A stretch of 64,000 nucleotides of DNA from Epichloe hybrida (GCA_019022495.1 JAFEKR010000001.1:5890001-5954000); one strand, 5' to 3'; counted from the stretch's first letter, positions 23,943 to 35,998 are shown. Notes: generated from the letters alone by a model not told the origin. Made by a program: numbers and translations.

Positions 23943-26900
23943 AAAGGGTTATCCCCTATAGAAAGCCTAGGTAATCCTTTAGAGACAGGACCTATAGGCT
24001 CTATAATCTTAATAAAGCTAGTCTTTATAACTAGCCTTTTAGAGGGGATATACACTAGGTAAGTGTTAGAACCTAGTGTAGCTAATAACCTTCTAGAGAT
24101 AGTTCTAGCTGCTAACTTCTAGGCTTTAGGTCGTTTTTCTAGGGGGATTAGAATCTCACAGTGAGATCCTATAGCTCTAATACTACTAATATTAGTTATA
24201 TAGGGCTGATTTAGCTTCCTAGCTAGCAGTTATTTAGGGCTTTTATCCTTTGTGATATTAGCAGTTATATTAACTAGGTTAATAACTATAGGTAATACAA
24301 AACACTATAGATATAAGTGTAATTTTGCCCACTAGATAGTAGCCCTTAATCGATCTAGAATAGTATAGATAGAACGCTTTGCTAATCCATTTTGCTTATA
24401 GATATAGGGACTAGAAGTTATAAATTTAATCCCTTTAGAATTTAACTAGGTTTAATAACTAGAATCAATTTCTTAGCCGCTATTAAAGTGAAGGTGCCTA
24501 GGATATTAACCTAGTTAATTTTTAAGCCCTCTAAAGAAGCCCTTAATAGCCCTATAAACAGTTAGGCCTTCCTTATTAGGTAATAAGAACACCTACTTAT
24601 ATCTAGTTTTTTAATTAACTAGAAATAAGCAAATTAACTGTTTATTGTATGGTATAGGGCTAATTTTTAGCGTATCCCTCTCTATTTAATCTAGAGCTCT
24701 AGGGGGGTTAGGGATAGCTAATTTCCTAGGTCTTCTAACTGCCTTAGATTAATCATAAGCTATACATTTAAAGTCTTTATCCTTAATTTTAGAAAAATTA
24801 GGGATTCCTTTAGTTATAAGGCTTGTTTTCTTTAGTAAAGGAAGCCCTAGGTGCCCTAATTATATATGCTATAGGCTAGCTAGTTCTAGTAACTTTTAAT
24901 ATTAAAGGTCTTTAGGGCCTGAATTAGGGTCTAGATTTAGGTCTAGATTAAGGCCCTCTCTATTAGTCCCTTACTAGGCCCCTTAAGAACCACAGGCCTC
25001 TTAGGGAGGTATTAAGGACCTTTTTCCTTTACTAAGGCCCTCTAACACCCCTAAATCTATATCTTTAGATTTATAAGGGACCTAGCCTAGGGCTATAGGC
25101 GTTAGAGAAGGGACTAAATCCCCTAAATCATCCCGTACGATTTCTTTAATATTATCATCTTCGTCGATTTCAGCGATTTCGTCTAAATTAGAAGCCTAAT
25201 CCAGCTTTTTAGAGGGAATTTGAACCTCTATAGGGTAGCTAATCAGATAGCTATAACCCCTAAAGCTAGCATAGGTAAAAGGTTAGATATAATAAGATTT
25301 TTTTACAAGGCCCTTTATGTAACGTTAGTGTAGATTGGTTTTTAACGTAAAAGAAAAAACCATGTTTTTCTATATCTAGGGTAGCAATATAAGACCTATC
25401 TTTAAGATAAAGATAGTTTTTTATAAAGTAACTGCTAGATATATAGTGAATAAGGCCACTAACTATATTAATATTAAGCTAAGGAAAATATAGAGTGTCC
25501 TTTAGCACTAAGGTCCTATATTTATTAGGTTTCTTTTAATATAAGACCTTAAAAACAGCACTACCATGACCCTTAGGATAAATAGGGCCACCACTAGTTA
25601 TAATAGGGTTGGATTCCCCCTTCTTATAAGAAGTATAATCCCTAAAGACCTCCCTAGAATTAACTATATGTACGGTTAAACCTATATTATATAATAGGGC
25701 CTTTTTTATGTCTTTACTATAATAATTAAAACCATTTAAAGTATTAATTTCTTGCTTTTCATTATCTGAATTACTTGAGCTAGAATTAGAGCTACTATTG
25801 CTAGAGCTCTTATAACTAGTCTTATAATTACTAGGTTTCTTATATGGATTAAGTGCTCTATTAGAAAGGTTATAATTTCCTAGCATAAAAGAACCCTCTA
25901 TAAGTTCTTTAGTATCCTTTTTATCTGATTTTTAACCCTTTTATGTCTTTTTTTTCTTATTAGAATTAGAAGAGCCCTTATTTTCTTTAGAGCCTTCTTT
26001 CTTTTTCTTCTAACCTTTAGGGGCCTTTTCTTTGTCTTTAGCACCCTTTTCTAGGTCTTTAGCCCTATAATTCAGGGCTTTAGCTACCGTAGATAACTTA
26101 TCCCTCTATTTAGCTAAAAGGTCTACTATTAGAAATTTAAGATTTAGGGCTTCTAGGAGGACCCCTATAGCCCTATTCGTATGCATGCTAAATCGTTACC
26201 TCTTAGCCCACTAAGGGAAGGTTAATTTTAGGGATTGAAGATATTAATTAACCTAATCTATAGGATTAATTAGGACTCCTAAAATTAATAATCTAGCTAA
26301 TAGATTATTAAAGACCGCATTAAAGGCTTCTAAAGTCCCCTTATAACTATGAAAATTTAGGTTATGAAATTCAGAATATAGGGACCCCCTCTGGATTTTA
26401 ACGCTATGTGAATATTGCCTAATAAGTAAATTATAGGCTTCTTTAGGTGATTTTTGCTATATTATAGTGGCTTAGGGGCCTTCTATATAACTATCCCTTA
26501 GTAACATTAGGATAATAGCTTGGTTAGCGTCCCCTAGCGCCCTAGAAATATCCGGATTATCTAGAAAATTAGGCATGCCTAAAGCTCTAAATTAGATAGC
26601 TAGGGCTTGTTTCTATTAATCAAAATTTTTAGCTCCTTTAAGCTTAGCAGTCTTAGGGAAGCTATAAACCCTCTTATTAAATTCCTTAATAATTAAATTA
26701 TTAAAGGCAGCTTGTATAGAGCTAGATTTAGGTGCCTTATCTTAAATAGGCTGCTAAATTTGCTGCTGACTAGCGGGCTTAGTAGCTTTCACACCCTCTA
26801 TAGGTTTATTATTAATAGCTAAAGTTAAGGACTCTAGCTTCTATATTACTAGATTAATAGCATTTTGTTGTTTAATAACCTGCTCTTTTAGCTAGTTATT

Positions 26901-26960
26901 TAGAACCTCTTGCGCACTAAGATTAGGGACTGGAGGTCCTTAACCTTATTAATTAGTAGC
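23943..26960 (-). pseudogene. copia D gag, protease and integrase part
   Basis: This is the 5' half of copia D coding sequence on the minus strand. Integrase-like sequence occupies roughly 23950-25400, protease 25536-25886 and gag roughly 26000-26960. Decay is milder than in the gypsy elements, with some stretches open, but stops recur. Its other half is at 14800-16733 beyond the nested chromovirus. Domain edges for integrase and gag are inferred from order and position rather than clear motifs. Confidence 0.65.
25536..25886 (-). pseudogene. open fragment with copia-type aspartic protease
   Basis: A 116-codon open stretch. The first 50 residues are Ser/Asn-rich (a run of SSSNSSS), probably the end of gag or a linker. 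Residues about 65-80 (LLYNIGLTVHIVNS) align with the copia protease motif YDTGSTxHIxN, with the catalytic Asp, Thr and Ser changed to Asn, Ile and Leu; each change equals one C-to-T or G-to-A mutation. A Gly-rich block GGPIYPKGHGS follows. The stretch is open by chance survival within a dead polyprotein. Confidence 0.75.
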
Positions 26961-26970
26961 TATTTTCTAA

Positions 26971-27262
26971 TTTTATAGAAGGGGAAGTCTTCTATTTATA
27001 CTAAAATTCCTTTTTATAGAAGGGAAAAGCTTCTATTTGCACTGAATTTCCTTTTTATAGAAGGGAAAAGCTTCTATTCTTGCTGAATTTCCTTTTTATA
27101 GAAGGGAAAGCTTCTGTATTGCTTATGCGCTTCCTGTTTTATAGAAGGGAAGTCTTCTATAACCACAATGATTCCTTTTTTATAGAAGGGAATAGCTTCT
27201 ATCTCGTGAGTCCTTCCTGTTTTATAGAAGGGAAGTCTTCTATAACCGTACGTAAAGTGCAC
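26971..27262. repeat. seven hairpin-forming tandem repeats in copia D leader
   Basis: Seven units of about 42 bp each carry a short palindrome of the type TATAGAAG-GGAAGT-CTTCTATA (loop variants ggaaaag, ggaaag, ggaatag). They lie between the primer-binding site and gag, that is, in the untranslated leader of the D transcript. Spacers between hairpins differ. Short open frames on both strands across them are by-products of the repeats. Confidence 0.85.
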
Positions 27263-27284
27263 TAGAAAGAATTTTATAGTGATA

Positions 27285-27300
27285 GGCTAGGCTTATAACC
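27285..27300 (-). promoter_or_regulatory. primer-binding site of copia D, initiator-Met half-tRNA type
   Basis: The element strand reads GGTTATAAGCCTAGCC immediately after the 5' LTR. With one G-to-A change reversed (GGTTATGAGCC) it is complementary to the anticodon stem-loop of initiator Met tRNA, the primer known for Drosophila copia and yeast Ty5. Elements A and E1 have the same site. Confidence 0.65.
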
Positions 27301-28116
27301 TATTAAAATGTAGGGAGCTAGTTGCTAGCTAGCAATAGTTATACAGGTGTAGCTCTATGGTTAGGGACTAGTAAAACCACCACGTTAAATTATTTAACGT
27401 AACGCAACGGAAGGTTTCGGCAGTTATTAACTAATTAAATTTAATCTAGATAACTTTTATAATATCTTATATACTAAGAGAATTGATTTTAGTAATATTA
27501 TATAGGCAATGCGGCTATTAGATTAAGAGGTCTAGCTATCTAGCTAGGTTAAAAAGATCTTCTTCCTCTTATATACTCACTAACTATATTAGTAAATCCG
27601 GACCGCTAAAGAAGTCTTACAGGCCACTTTTATTTTCCGTAAAATTCATTTATATATAAAATCCAAAAAATCAACTCACCACTATACAAACTAGCAACCT
27701 ATATGCACTAAATTTTAGTCTAAAAAATATTCTTACATAAAATAAAAGCCCTATCTTCTAGCTTTAATTTGCTATATATAAGACTTTTATATAACCTCTA
27801 GTTAAAGAGAAAATCGCTGTTAAAGATAGCTATAGGGTAACTTGCTTATGTTACCCTAGCTTACCTAATTACTAGTGGCGCTGCGGTTATAGCTGCGCTT
27901 ATAGCCATAACGCAATTAAATAATCCACAATTAATAATTGATTTGGATTAGTTATTCACACGGTTAGTTATAGCTATTAACAGCTATGACGTAGCCATTG
28001 ACAGCCACCTTCGCGACTGTTAACAGCTGCAGTGCAGCTGTTAGGCTTGTAATGCAAGCTAGTAATAGAAAGGTCCTTTAACTAGAAAGGGCTAAAAATA
28101 GGTCTTATTTTTAACA
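27301..28116 (-). repeat. 5' LTR of copia D
   Basis: 816 bp, paired with 13754-14569. The distal part (about 27960-28070) is the least mutated and reads as normal-GC DNA. Confidence 0.93.
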
Positions 28117-28121
28117 CTAAG

Positions 28122-29475
28122 ATTACTAAGATTACTTATAATATTATTAGTGTTAAAGTTTAATAATAAATAAATAATAAATAAATAACTTAAATATAAA
28201 TACTAGTAATTATAAGTAAATTACTGTAGTAAAAGCTATAGTTTTTAATAACTTAGTATTTTTAAGGTTTTTAAAAATATTAATATTATAAAAATGTTTT
28301 CTTTTTTATATTTTTTTAAAATAATAATAAAAGTAAAATAATAGTAATTATAGTAATAATAGTAATTATAGTAATTATAGTAATTATAGTAATTATAGTA
28401 ATTATAGTAATAATAGTAATTATAGTAATAATAGTAATTATAGTAATAATAGTAATTATAGTAATAATAGTAATTATAGTAATAATAGTAATTATAGTAA
28501 TTATAGTAATTATAGTAATAATAGTAATTATAGTAATAATAGTAATTAAGGTTATCAAAGTTATTAAAGCTTTTATAATAAGTATAGTATATTATATAAA
28601 ACTAAGTCCTAGTATTATTTTTTAAAACAAGTTAAACTTATTTTTTATAGCTTATTTAAGCTATATAGGGTAATTAAAATAATACTATTAGTTATCTATT
28701 AATAAATTATAAATATTAGTCTATTATATTCTTTCTTTATATATTATTATAATAAGATATATAAAGTTACTATATATAACTTAAAGCTTTAGAATTATAA
28801 AGCTTAAAGTAATATTTAATTAGTTTAAATAGTAAATAAATAGTTTAAGCTTTTTTAAAGTTCTTATTATATAACTAATAATATATTAATACTAAGTATA
28901 TACTTTATTAACTTCTTATTATTTATTTAGATTTATTAACTAATTATATTATATTAGTTTAGGGTATTTTTAATTAAAATAATAATAATAAATTATAGAA
29001 ATAGTAAATAATTAGTAGTAATAGTAAATAAAATAATTAGAAGGTTTTTCTTAAAGTTATATTAGTAAAATAAAGTAATAAGTATAATAGTATTATTAAA
29101 AAGGTATAATATTATAAATAACCCTAGTTATAGTAAAATCCTTAAAAAAAGGTAAATATTATAAATTCTATAACTAATTAAGTAAAATAGGTAATAATAA
29201 TAGCTTCTATATAACTAGCTTTCTTTTAATCCTTATAATAATATTATATAATAAAAAGGCCCACTTTTTTTTACTAACACTACATTGTAGTTTTTGTAGT
29301 TAGTGTAGTTAGTAACTACACTAACTACACTACACTACAAGCAAAAAAAAACTATAATATATTACACTACAAAAAAAAAAAACTACAATACATTAACTAT
29401 AAGAAAAAAAAAACTACACTACAAATACAAGTTTTTCCTAAAAACTACACTAACTACACTACAAACAATACTCTA
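28122..29475. mobile_element. hAT-like foldback element F1, right part
   Basis: Continuation of F1 after copia D. It ends ACAAACAATACTCTA, a RIP form of the CAATACTCTG terminus. F2 (29631-31298) is the same element in inverse orientation. Subterminal TACACTACA/TAGTGTAG repeats and oligo(A) blocks fill 29270-29475. No coding potential seen. Confidence 0.8.
28334..28551. repeat. 9-bp minisatellite (agtaattat / agtaataat)
   Basis: About 24 units of a 9-bp repeat alternating tat and aat endings. The matching place in F2 (about 30448-30478) and F3 holds only three or four units, so this is a copy-specific expansion. The 80-codon Ile/Thr frame across it is a repeat artefact. Confidence 0.93.
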
Positions 29476-32400
29476 GCTATAGCTATATAAGGGTAAAGCT
29501 ACCCTAGGAATATATCTTTAGAAAAGGAACTCATTAAGGCTAATCTTTCCTATATATAATTATATTATTATAAAAAAGATATACTTATTAAGTCTAGTGT
29601 GAAATTTCTAGATATTCTCTAGGCTATAGGCAGAGTATTGTTTGTAGTGTAGTTAGTGTAGTTTTTAGGAAAAATTTGTATTTGTAATGTAGTTTTTTTT
29701 TTTTGTAGTGTAATGTATTGTAGTTTTTTTTTTTTGTAGTGTAATGTATTGTAGTTTTTTTTTGCTTGTAGTGTAGTGTAGTTAGTGTAGTTACTAACTA
29801 CACTAACTACAAAAACTACAAATATAGTGTTAGTAAAAAAAAAAGTAGGCTTTTTTATTATATAAGGTTATTATAAGGATTAAAAGAAGGCTAGTTATTA
29901 GAAGCTTTTATTACTACCTATTTTTATATTATACCTAGAAAAACCTTCTTATTATTTTATTTACTATTACTATTAATTATTTTATATTTTAAAATGTTAT
30001 TATTATTATTTTAAATAAAAAATACCCTAAACTAATAGAATAAAATTAATTAAGAAATCTAAATAAATACTAGAAGTTAATAGAATATATACTTAGTACT
30101 TAAATCTTATTCTTAATATAATAAGAACTTAAAAAAAGCTTAAACTATTTATTTAAGATTTAAACTAATTAAATATTACTTTTAGCTTTATAATTCTAAA
30201 GCTTTAAGAAGTTATATATAGTAACTTTATATATCTTATTACTATAATATATAAATAAAGAATATAATAAACTAATATTTATAATCTATTAATAAATAAT
30301 TAATAGTATTATTTTAATTACCCTATATAGCTTAATTAAGCTATAAAAAATAAGTTTAACTTATTTTTTAAAATAAAACTAAGACTTACTTTTATATAAT
30401 ATACTATACTTATTATAAGAGCTTTAATAACTTTAATAACCTTAATTACTATTATTACTATTATTACTTTTATTATTATTTTAAAAAAATATAAAAGAGA
30501 AAACATTTTTATAATATTAATATTTTTAAAAACCTTAAAATACTAAGTTATTAAAAACTATAGCTTTTACTATAGTAATTTACTTATAATTACTAGTATT
30601 TATATTTAAGTTATTTATTTATTATTTATTTATTATTAAACTTTAACACTAATAATATTATAAGTAATCTTAGTAATCTTAGTAATCTTAGTAATCTTAG
30701 TAATACTAGTAATATTAGTAATATTAGTATTATAAGCTATTATAAGCTATTATAAGCTATAATAAGATATAATAAGCTACTTATATTAAGTTTACTAGTA
30801 GTTCTTTTTATAGTTTTTTTTTTAAAATAAGTAATAATAATAATTTATAGAAAGATAAAATAATTTATAGAAATAGTAAATAATATAATAAGAAGGTTTT
30901 TCTTTAAGTTATATTAGGGAAATAAAGTATTAAGTTAAATAGTATTATTAAAAAAGTATAATATTATATATAACCTTACTTAGTTATAATAAAATTATAA
31001 AAATAATATAATATTATAAATTCTATAACTAATTTAATAAAATAGGTAATAATAAAAGCTTTTATATAACTAGCTTTCTTTTAACCTTATAAATACTAAT
31101 AACTAATAAAAAGTCTAATACTACATTTGTAGTATTTGTAGTTAGTGTAGTTTAGGAAAAAAAATTTATAGTGTAATGTATTATAGTTTTTTTTTCCTTG
31201 TATTTAGTGTAGTTTATAGTGTAGTGTAGTTTATAGTGTAGTTACTACACTACACTACAAATACTACACTACACTACACGTTTTAGTGCAATACTCTGGC
31301 TATAGGTAAGTAAGTAGTCCTCTATTAGTTCTTTTCTATACCTATATTATCTTAGTCTTTTATTAAAATACTAGTCTTCTTATCTTCTCTTTTATTCTTT
31401 ATATAGTTATATATCTAGTTTATTATTAGCTAAAGGGGGTCTTCCTCTATATTATAATACTATTTACACTAAGTTAGCTATAGCTTATATCTTATTTGCT
31501 ATTTTACTAAGCATAATCCTTTCTTTAAACTTCTATTTTATCTTATTTAAGTAAAGGTCTAGGGGAGGGATATAAGTCTTAACCTCTAGCTAGGCAATTA
31601 GTGTAGCCTTAAATGCTCTAGCTATAGTCTAGAGGTAGGTTAATTAGTTTACTATAAAGCTTCTAACTATACCTCTTAGGTTTCCTCCCTTCTTAGTTAG
31701 GGTATAATAGGTACTTACTTTATAGGTAAGAATAGGCTAGACTACCTATATATATATAAGCTAGGTATCTCTAAAACTAATACCCTATACTAATACTACT
31801 AATATAAAGAGTGTAAGCTACTACTAGGCTAGCTTTCCCTTAAGGATATTCTTATAGGCACTTTAGTTAAGTTTCTTATTTACCTATACCCTAAGAAATT
31901 AGTATACTTCTATTAGCGCTATCTCTTTTATACTAAGCTAGACCCTTACCTATAGAGGCCTATAGGCCTTACTAAAGTGTATAAGTTTAGTTTTTACTAG
32001 GTTAAACTTTATACTTACTTTCTTTACCTAGTTCTTATAGATTCTCTATATAGCCTTAAGTTTTCTCTAGGTCTATACTATATTCCTACTAAATACTATA
32101 ATATTTATATTATTAGTAAATGTAATAGCTACTATACTTAGGATAGCTTAGAGGTATATATAAAGTTTTACTAAGTAAAGGAGAAAGAGAATTAGTAAAA
32201 GAGGCAATTCTTATAAAGTGCTAGCTTTAATCCTAAAGGGTTTAGAGAGTTTACTATTAAAGCTAAGCTAGCTTATTTTATTTACTAGGAAGCTTTATAT
32301 TATAGTTATTAGCTAGTGTAGGATTTCTATTTAGATTAGTAAGGTAATTAGGTATAGGTAGCTAACTCTATTAAAGGTAAATAAAATATTTATCTAGGCT

Positions 32401-33570
32401 AGTAAGGTAATTTTGCCTTTGCCCTAGGCCTCTCTTATGTATTTTACTAAGACCCTAATTACTATCTTTATTAACTTATTTATCCTATTTCCTATCTATA
32501 GTTCTAGGAGAAGTCCTTTTGCCTTAGTAAAGGCTATAAGTTATTTTATAATTACTACTTCTATAATTTTCCTAATAATATTTAGTAAGGAGATAGGCCT
32601 CTATATATTAGCTCTCCTTATCTCTTTTATTATCTTACCTAGTTTTCTAATTACTATTACTTTAGTAGTCTAAAATTAAACTAGGAAGTATCTTACTTTA
32701 AGGATAGTATTTAAGAGTTAGGCTATAGCCTCTTTTACTAGCTTACTATAGGCTTTAATAAGGCTTACTAGGAGTTTATTATTACCTATTACCTTTTAGC
32801 TAGCTATATCTAATAAAACATCTAATATCTCCTTTAATCTAAATCATTCTTTATCTAGGAATAACGTATTATCTAGCTCTAGGAAGGTAAGATCTAGGAT
32901 ATAAGAGAGGTTTACTATAGGCTTAGAGAAGAATCTTTATACTAGTATGCTTACTTTATTCTTATATATAGTAGCTAGGTTTAGGTTATTTTTAGTTCTC
33001 TTTAGCTCTAGTAACCTAGGTAGTTCTAGGGGGGCCTGGCTTTAGAGCTAGGCTTATCTCTTAAGGCTTTATACTTTACTATCCTTTCTTTATATATTAG
33101 CTTTTTATAAGGCTTCCCTCTATATATTTCTCCTTTTTATCCTAATAACTTATTCCTAATCCTTATTTACCTCTATATAAGCTTGCTAGTTTGCTTCTAT
33201 TCTCTATTATCTTTATTATCTCTTTACTTATCTAGCTTTAATAACTACCTCTTTAGCTATCCTTAATTACTATACCTCTAGGCTAGGGAACCCTAGGGCT
33301 TTTATAGGGCTACTTTCTCTGCTATTTATTATAAGTTTATAATAAGCTAGGTAGTGTATATATCTATCCCTTCTTTATCTTATAGGTCTAGGGCGTTTTT
33401 AGGTTAAAAATGTATTGCTACTTCTGCCTTTATATACGGTTTGTCCATTGTGTTTTACGTGTGCCTAAGTGTCTGCGAGGTGCTATCCTGTAGGTTAGTG
33501 AAGATGCTAATTAGCTGCAGGATATGGTCAGATCCGGTGAGGTCTTCTGCGCCTTCATAGTGAACTAAGT
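29476..33570 (-). pseudogene. Tad-like LINE copy L1, reverse transcriptase region, split by F2
   Basis: Minus-strand translation shows a LINE reverse transcriptase: the catalytic box FADD read as FTNN at about 32085-32135, then KTKLIHFSKA (about 31975-32010) and the downstream block ILKGKLA and TYYTLTKKGGN (about 31690-31870), typical of Tad/I-type fungal non-LTR elements. The same sequence is in copy L6 (about 61860-62710). F2 is inserted at 29631-31298. The left end is cut at F1. The right end contains an unusually unmutated tract at about 33410-33570. RIP stops throughout. Confidence 0.75.
29631..31298. mobile_element. hAT-like foldback element F2, complete
   Basis: A 1668-bp element beginning CAGAGTATTGTTTGTAG and ending TTTTAGTGCAATACTCTG, flanked by the perfect 8-bp duplication gctatagg (29623-29630 and 31299-31306). 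CAG...CTG termini and an 8-bp duplication are characteristic of the hAT superfamily. Both ends carry arrays of TGTAGT/ACTACA units and oligo(T)/(A) blocks able to fold together. No transposase was seen, so it is probably mobilised in trans. Confidence 0.88.
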
Positions 33571-34075
33571 AATACTATAAATTTAAAGATATAAATTAAT
33601 ATTTTAATTTATCTTTAATTTATAGCCTAGAATATCCTAATAGTAAGCTTTCTTAATATACCTAGCTAATACTTAACTAACTTACTAGTAATTTATACTA
33701 AATACTATTAATTTACTTAATTATATTAGTCTTATTAAGCTCCCTAGTATACTTTAGGTTTATATATATAAAGAGAGGGGTTTTAATAATAAAGATACTC
33801 CTAAGGCCTCTTTCTTTATAGTTCCTATAGCTATTGCTATTAATAAGGAACTAGTAATATTCTTAGGAACTAACTCTATTATAAAGGGATAGGTACTTAG
33901 TAACTATATAATAAATTATTTAAGTTATCTAAGTAAATTAACTTTATTTTCTAATATCTTTAGTATATTAACTTATAAATTATAATTACCTTATATTAAC
34001 TTTATTACTTAGCTATTACTTGTAGTTCTTAATAATTTCTTTAGTAATAAAATCCATTTTTAATACCTAATAATT
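33571..34075. other. unassigned AT-rich segment
   Basis: About 500 bp between LINE L1 and the short LINE insertion L2. A plus-strand frame over about 33760-34060 reads protein-like with few stops (AKASFF-like then IAIAINKELVIFLGTN), but no family was recognised. Its last 15 bp form the left target duplication of L2. Confidence 0.35.
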
Positions 34076-34488
34076 TGACCGGTGCTAGGCCGGAGTTAGC
34101 TAAAAAGTGGGGTACTAGAGGAGCTAGGAGTAAAGCGAAGAAAAAGTAAATTATTATTATAAATTAAAATTTACCTTACTATAGAATAAAGTAAAAGGTA
34201 TAGGGTAAGACTAGTATAGGGCTAGAGTAGTATTAAAGGGAGCTAGCTAGGATTACTACTATATATTTTTCCTTTTCTCTTATTTTCTATAGAATAAGGC
34301 TAGTATAAGCTAGCACTAAACACCTATAGTTAGCTACACCTAATGTGGCGCAGGCCTATAAGAGGGCTAGCGCTAGCTTGTATACAGATATAAGGGGGTT
34401 TTTCTTCCTAGTATAGGGTTTTCCCTCTTAACTAAGCGGTTAGAGTACTAGGACTAGCTACTTAATTAGCTATCTAGCGTAAAGAATA
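34076..34488 (+). mobile_element. 5'-truncated LINE insertion L2 with 15-bp target duplication
   Basis: A 413-bp piece ending gtaaagaata is flanked by taatacctaataatt (34061-34075 and 34489-34503). Copies L5 and L6 share this same 3' end, and the 60-bp insertion L4 is the same end cut shorter, so this is the 3' terminus of a target-primed LINE. Near the end is CTAAGCGGTTAGAGTACTAG, resembling a tRNA A-box region. Confidence 0.75.
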
Positions 34489-34503
34489 TAATACCTAATA
34501 ATT

Positions 34504-35299
34504 CGTTCCTAGGGTGGCTTCGCCCCTATGCAGCTGCGGCCGCGCGGTCAAAGACTAGTATTATGTAATTATTAACTACGCTAACTATAACTATAGACGC
34601 CCCTAAACACAATAGCCTAGAGACATATAGAAAGCAAGGCTAGCCTTAGATAATCCCATAAGGGTAAGATACATAGCTAAATAAGTCCTTAGTATAAGAA
34701 AACTTTAATATTATATATTAGTATAAGACCTAGCCCTTAGCTAATATAAACTAGGGGATAATCTAGGCTACCCTAGAGGTAACTAAAATAATTAATAAAT
34801 AAATACTATAGATAACTAAAGAGAGATACTAGGTAAGATAATATAGCTATAGAGGTAAGCTAAATATAAGGCAAAATTACACTAAGATAAAAAGACTATA
34901 AGTCTAGAATAGTTATTAGATTAATTTTAAGTTAAAAAACTATAGGTATTATTTTACACTAGCTTACTACTACCCCTTTACTAACCTAAAATTAGCCTTA
35001 TTTCTTATTAGAAACTAGAATTATAGTCTTTATTACCTTACTTTTACCCTTAGTTACTAAGCTAGTAGCTAGGAGCTAGTTTATTTTTACTACCTAGGTA
35101 TTAAGCTACTAAAGCTAAAAGATAACCTTTTTATATTATTCCTTAGTAAACCTAGACTTAGCTAAGTCTAGGCTTATTACTATAGTACCTTATTTCTTCT
35201 TAATATAATTTTTAGTATAGAGTTTCTTAACCTAAGCTATATAGTCCTTTAGGGCCTAGATAATTAAAGTTAGCCTTAATTTAAAGCTATTACTATACT
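34504..35299 (+). pseudogene. LINE copy L3, 3' part
   Basis: A plus-strand LINE fragment. It starts with an unmutated stretch reading PRVASPLCSCGRAVKD, a Cys-rich end of Tad-type ORF2, then continues with degenerate sequence matching the reverse complement of 38200-39428 (L5). The minus strand of 34960-35250 carries the coiled-coil-like antisense frame described for L6. It stops at foldback element F3 (35300). The unmutated start preserves the ancestral sequence of what reads ctatataactatagc in L6. Confidence 0.65.
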
Positions 35300-35998
35300 C
35301 AGAGTATTGTTTGTAGTGTAGTTAGTGTAGTTTTTAGGAAAAATTTGTATTTATAGTGTAGTTTTTTTTTCTTATAGTTAGTGCAGTGTAGTTTTTTTTT
35401 TTTTTATAGTTAGTGTAGTGTAGTTTTTTTTTGCTTATAGTGTAGTGTAGTTAGTGTAGTTACTAACTACACTAACTACAAAAACTACAATGTAGTGTTA
35501 GTAAAAAAAAGTGGGCCTTTTTATTATATAATGTTATTATAAGGATTAAAAGAAAGCTAGTTATATAGAAGCTTTTATTATTACCTATTTTACTTAATTA
35601 GTTATAGAATTTATAATATTCACTTTTTTTAAGAATTTTACTATAACTAGGGTTATTTATAATATTATACCTTTTTAATAATACTATTATACTTATTACT
35701 TTATTTTACTAATATAACTTGAAGAAAAACCTTCTAATTATTTTATTTACTATTATTATTAATTATTTTATATTTTTATTATTAATTTAATTAAAAATAC
35801 CCTAAACTAATATAATCAAATTAAATTAGAAATCTAAATGAATATATAAAAGTTAATAGAATATATACTTAGTACTTTAATATTATTATTTTAATTACCC
35901 TATATAGCTTAATTAAGCTATAAAAAATAAGTTTAACCTATTTTTAAAAATAATACTAGGACTTAGTTTTATATAATATACTATACTTATTATAAAAG

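Larger units (their letters stand above)
13754..28116 (-). mobile_element. Ty1/copia element D, complete, split by chromovirus C
   Basis: Two 816-bp LTRs enclose a copia gag-pol on the minus strand. The 5-bp duplication ctaag sits at 13749-13753 and 28117-28121. Without the nested chromovirus and its duplication the element is about 7.15 kb. The LTR starts TATTGAAATG, a RIP form of TGTTGAAATG, and ends TTTTTAACA. D is less mutated than other elements here: long GC-normal stretches remain in both LTRs and a 116-codon open piece of protease survives, so it may be a recent arrival or was lightly RIPped. Confidence 0.93.

Noticed and set aside
26971..27262. Regularly spaced palindromic repeats resembling a CRISPR array
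   Set aside because: The host is a eukaryote, the units lie in a retroelement leader, spacers are short and irregular, and there are no cas genes.
27074..27265. Overlapping 61-62 codon frames on both strands
   Set aside because: They run across the palindromic hairpin repeats in the copia D leader; openness on both strands follows from the repeat.
28316..28558. 80-codon Ile/Thr repeat frame
   Set aside because: Translation of the 9-bp minisatellite.
32437..32673. 78-codon hydrophobic plus-strand frame
   Set aside because: Lies opposite the LINE reverse transcriptase region and is hydrophobic because of AT-rich RIP sequence; not shown to be conserved in another copy.
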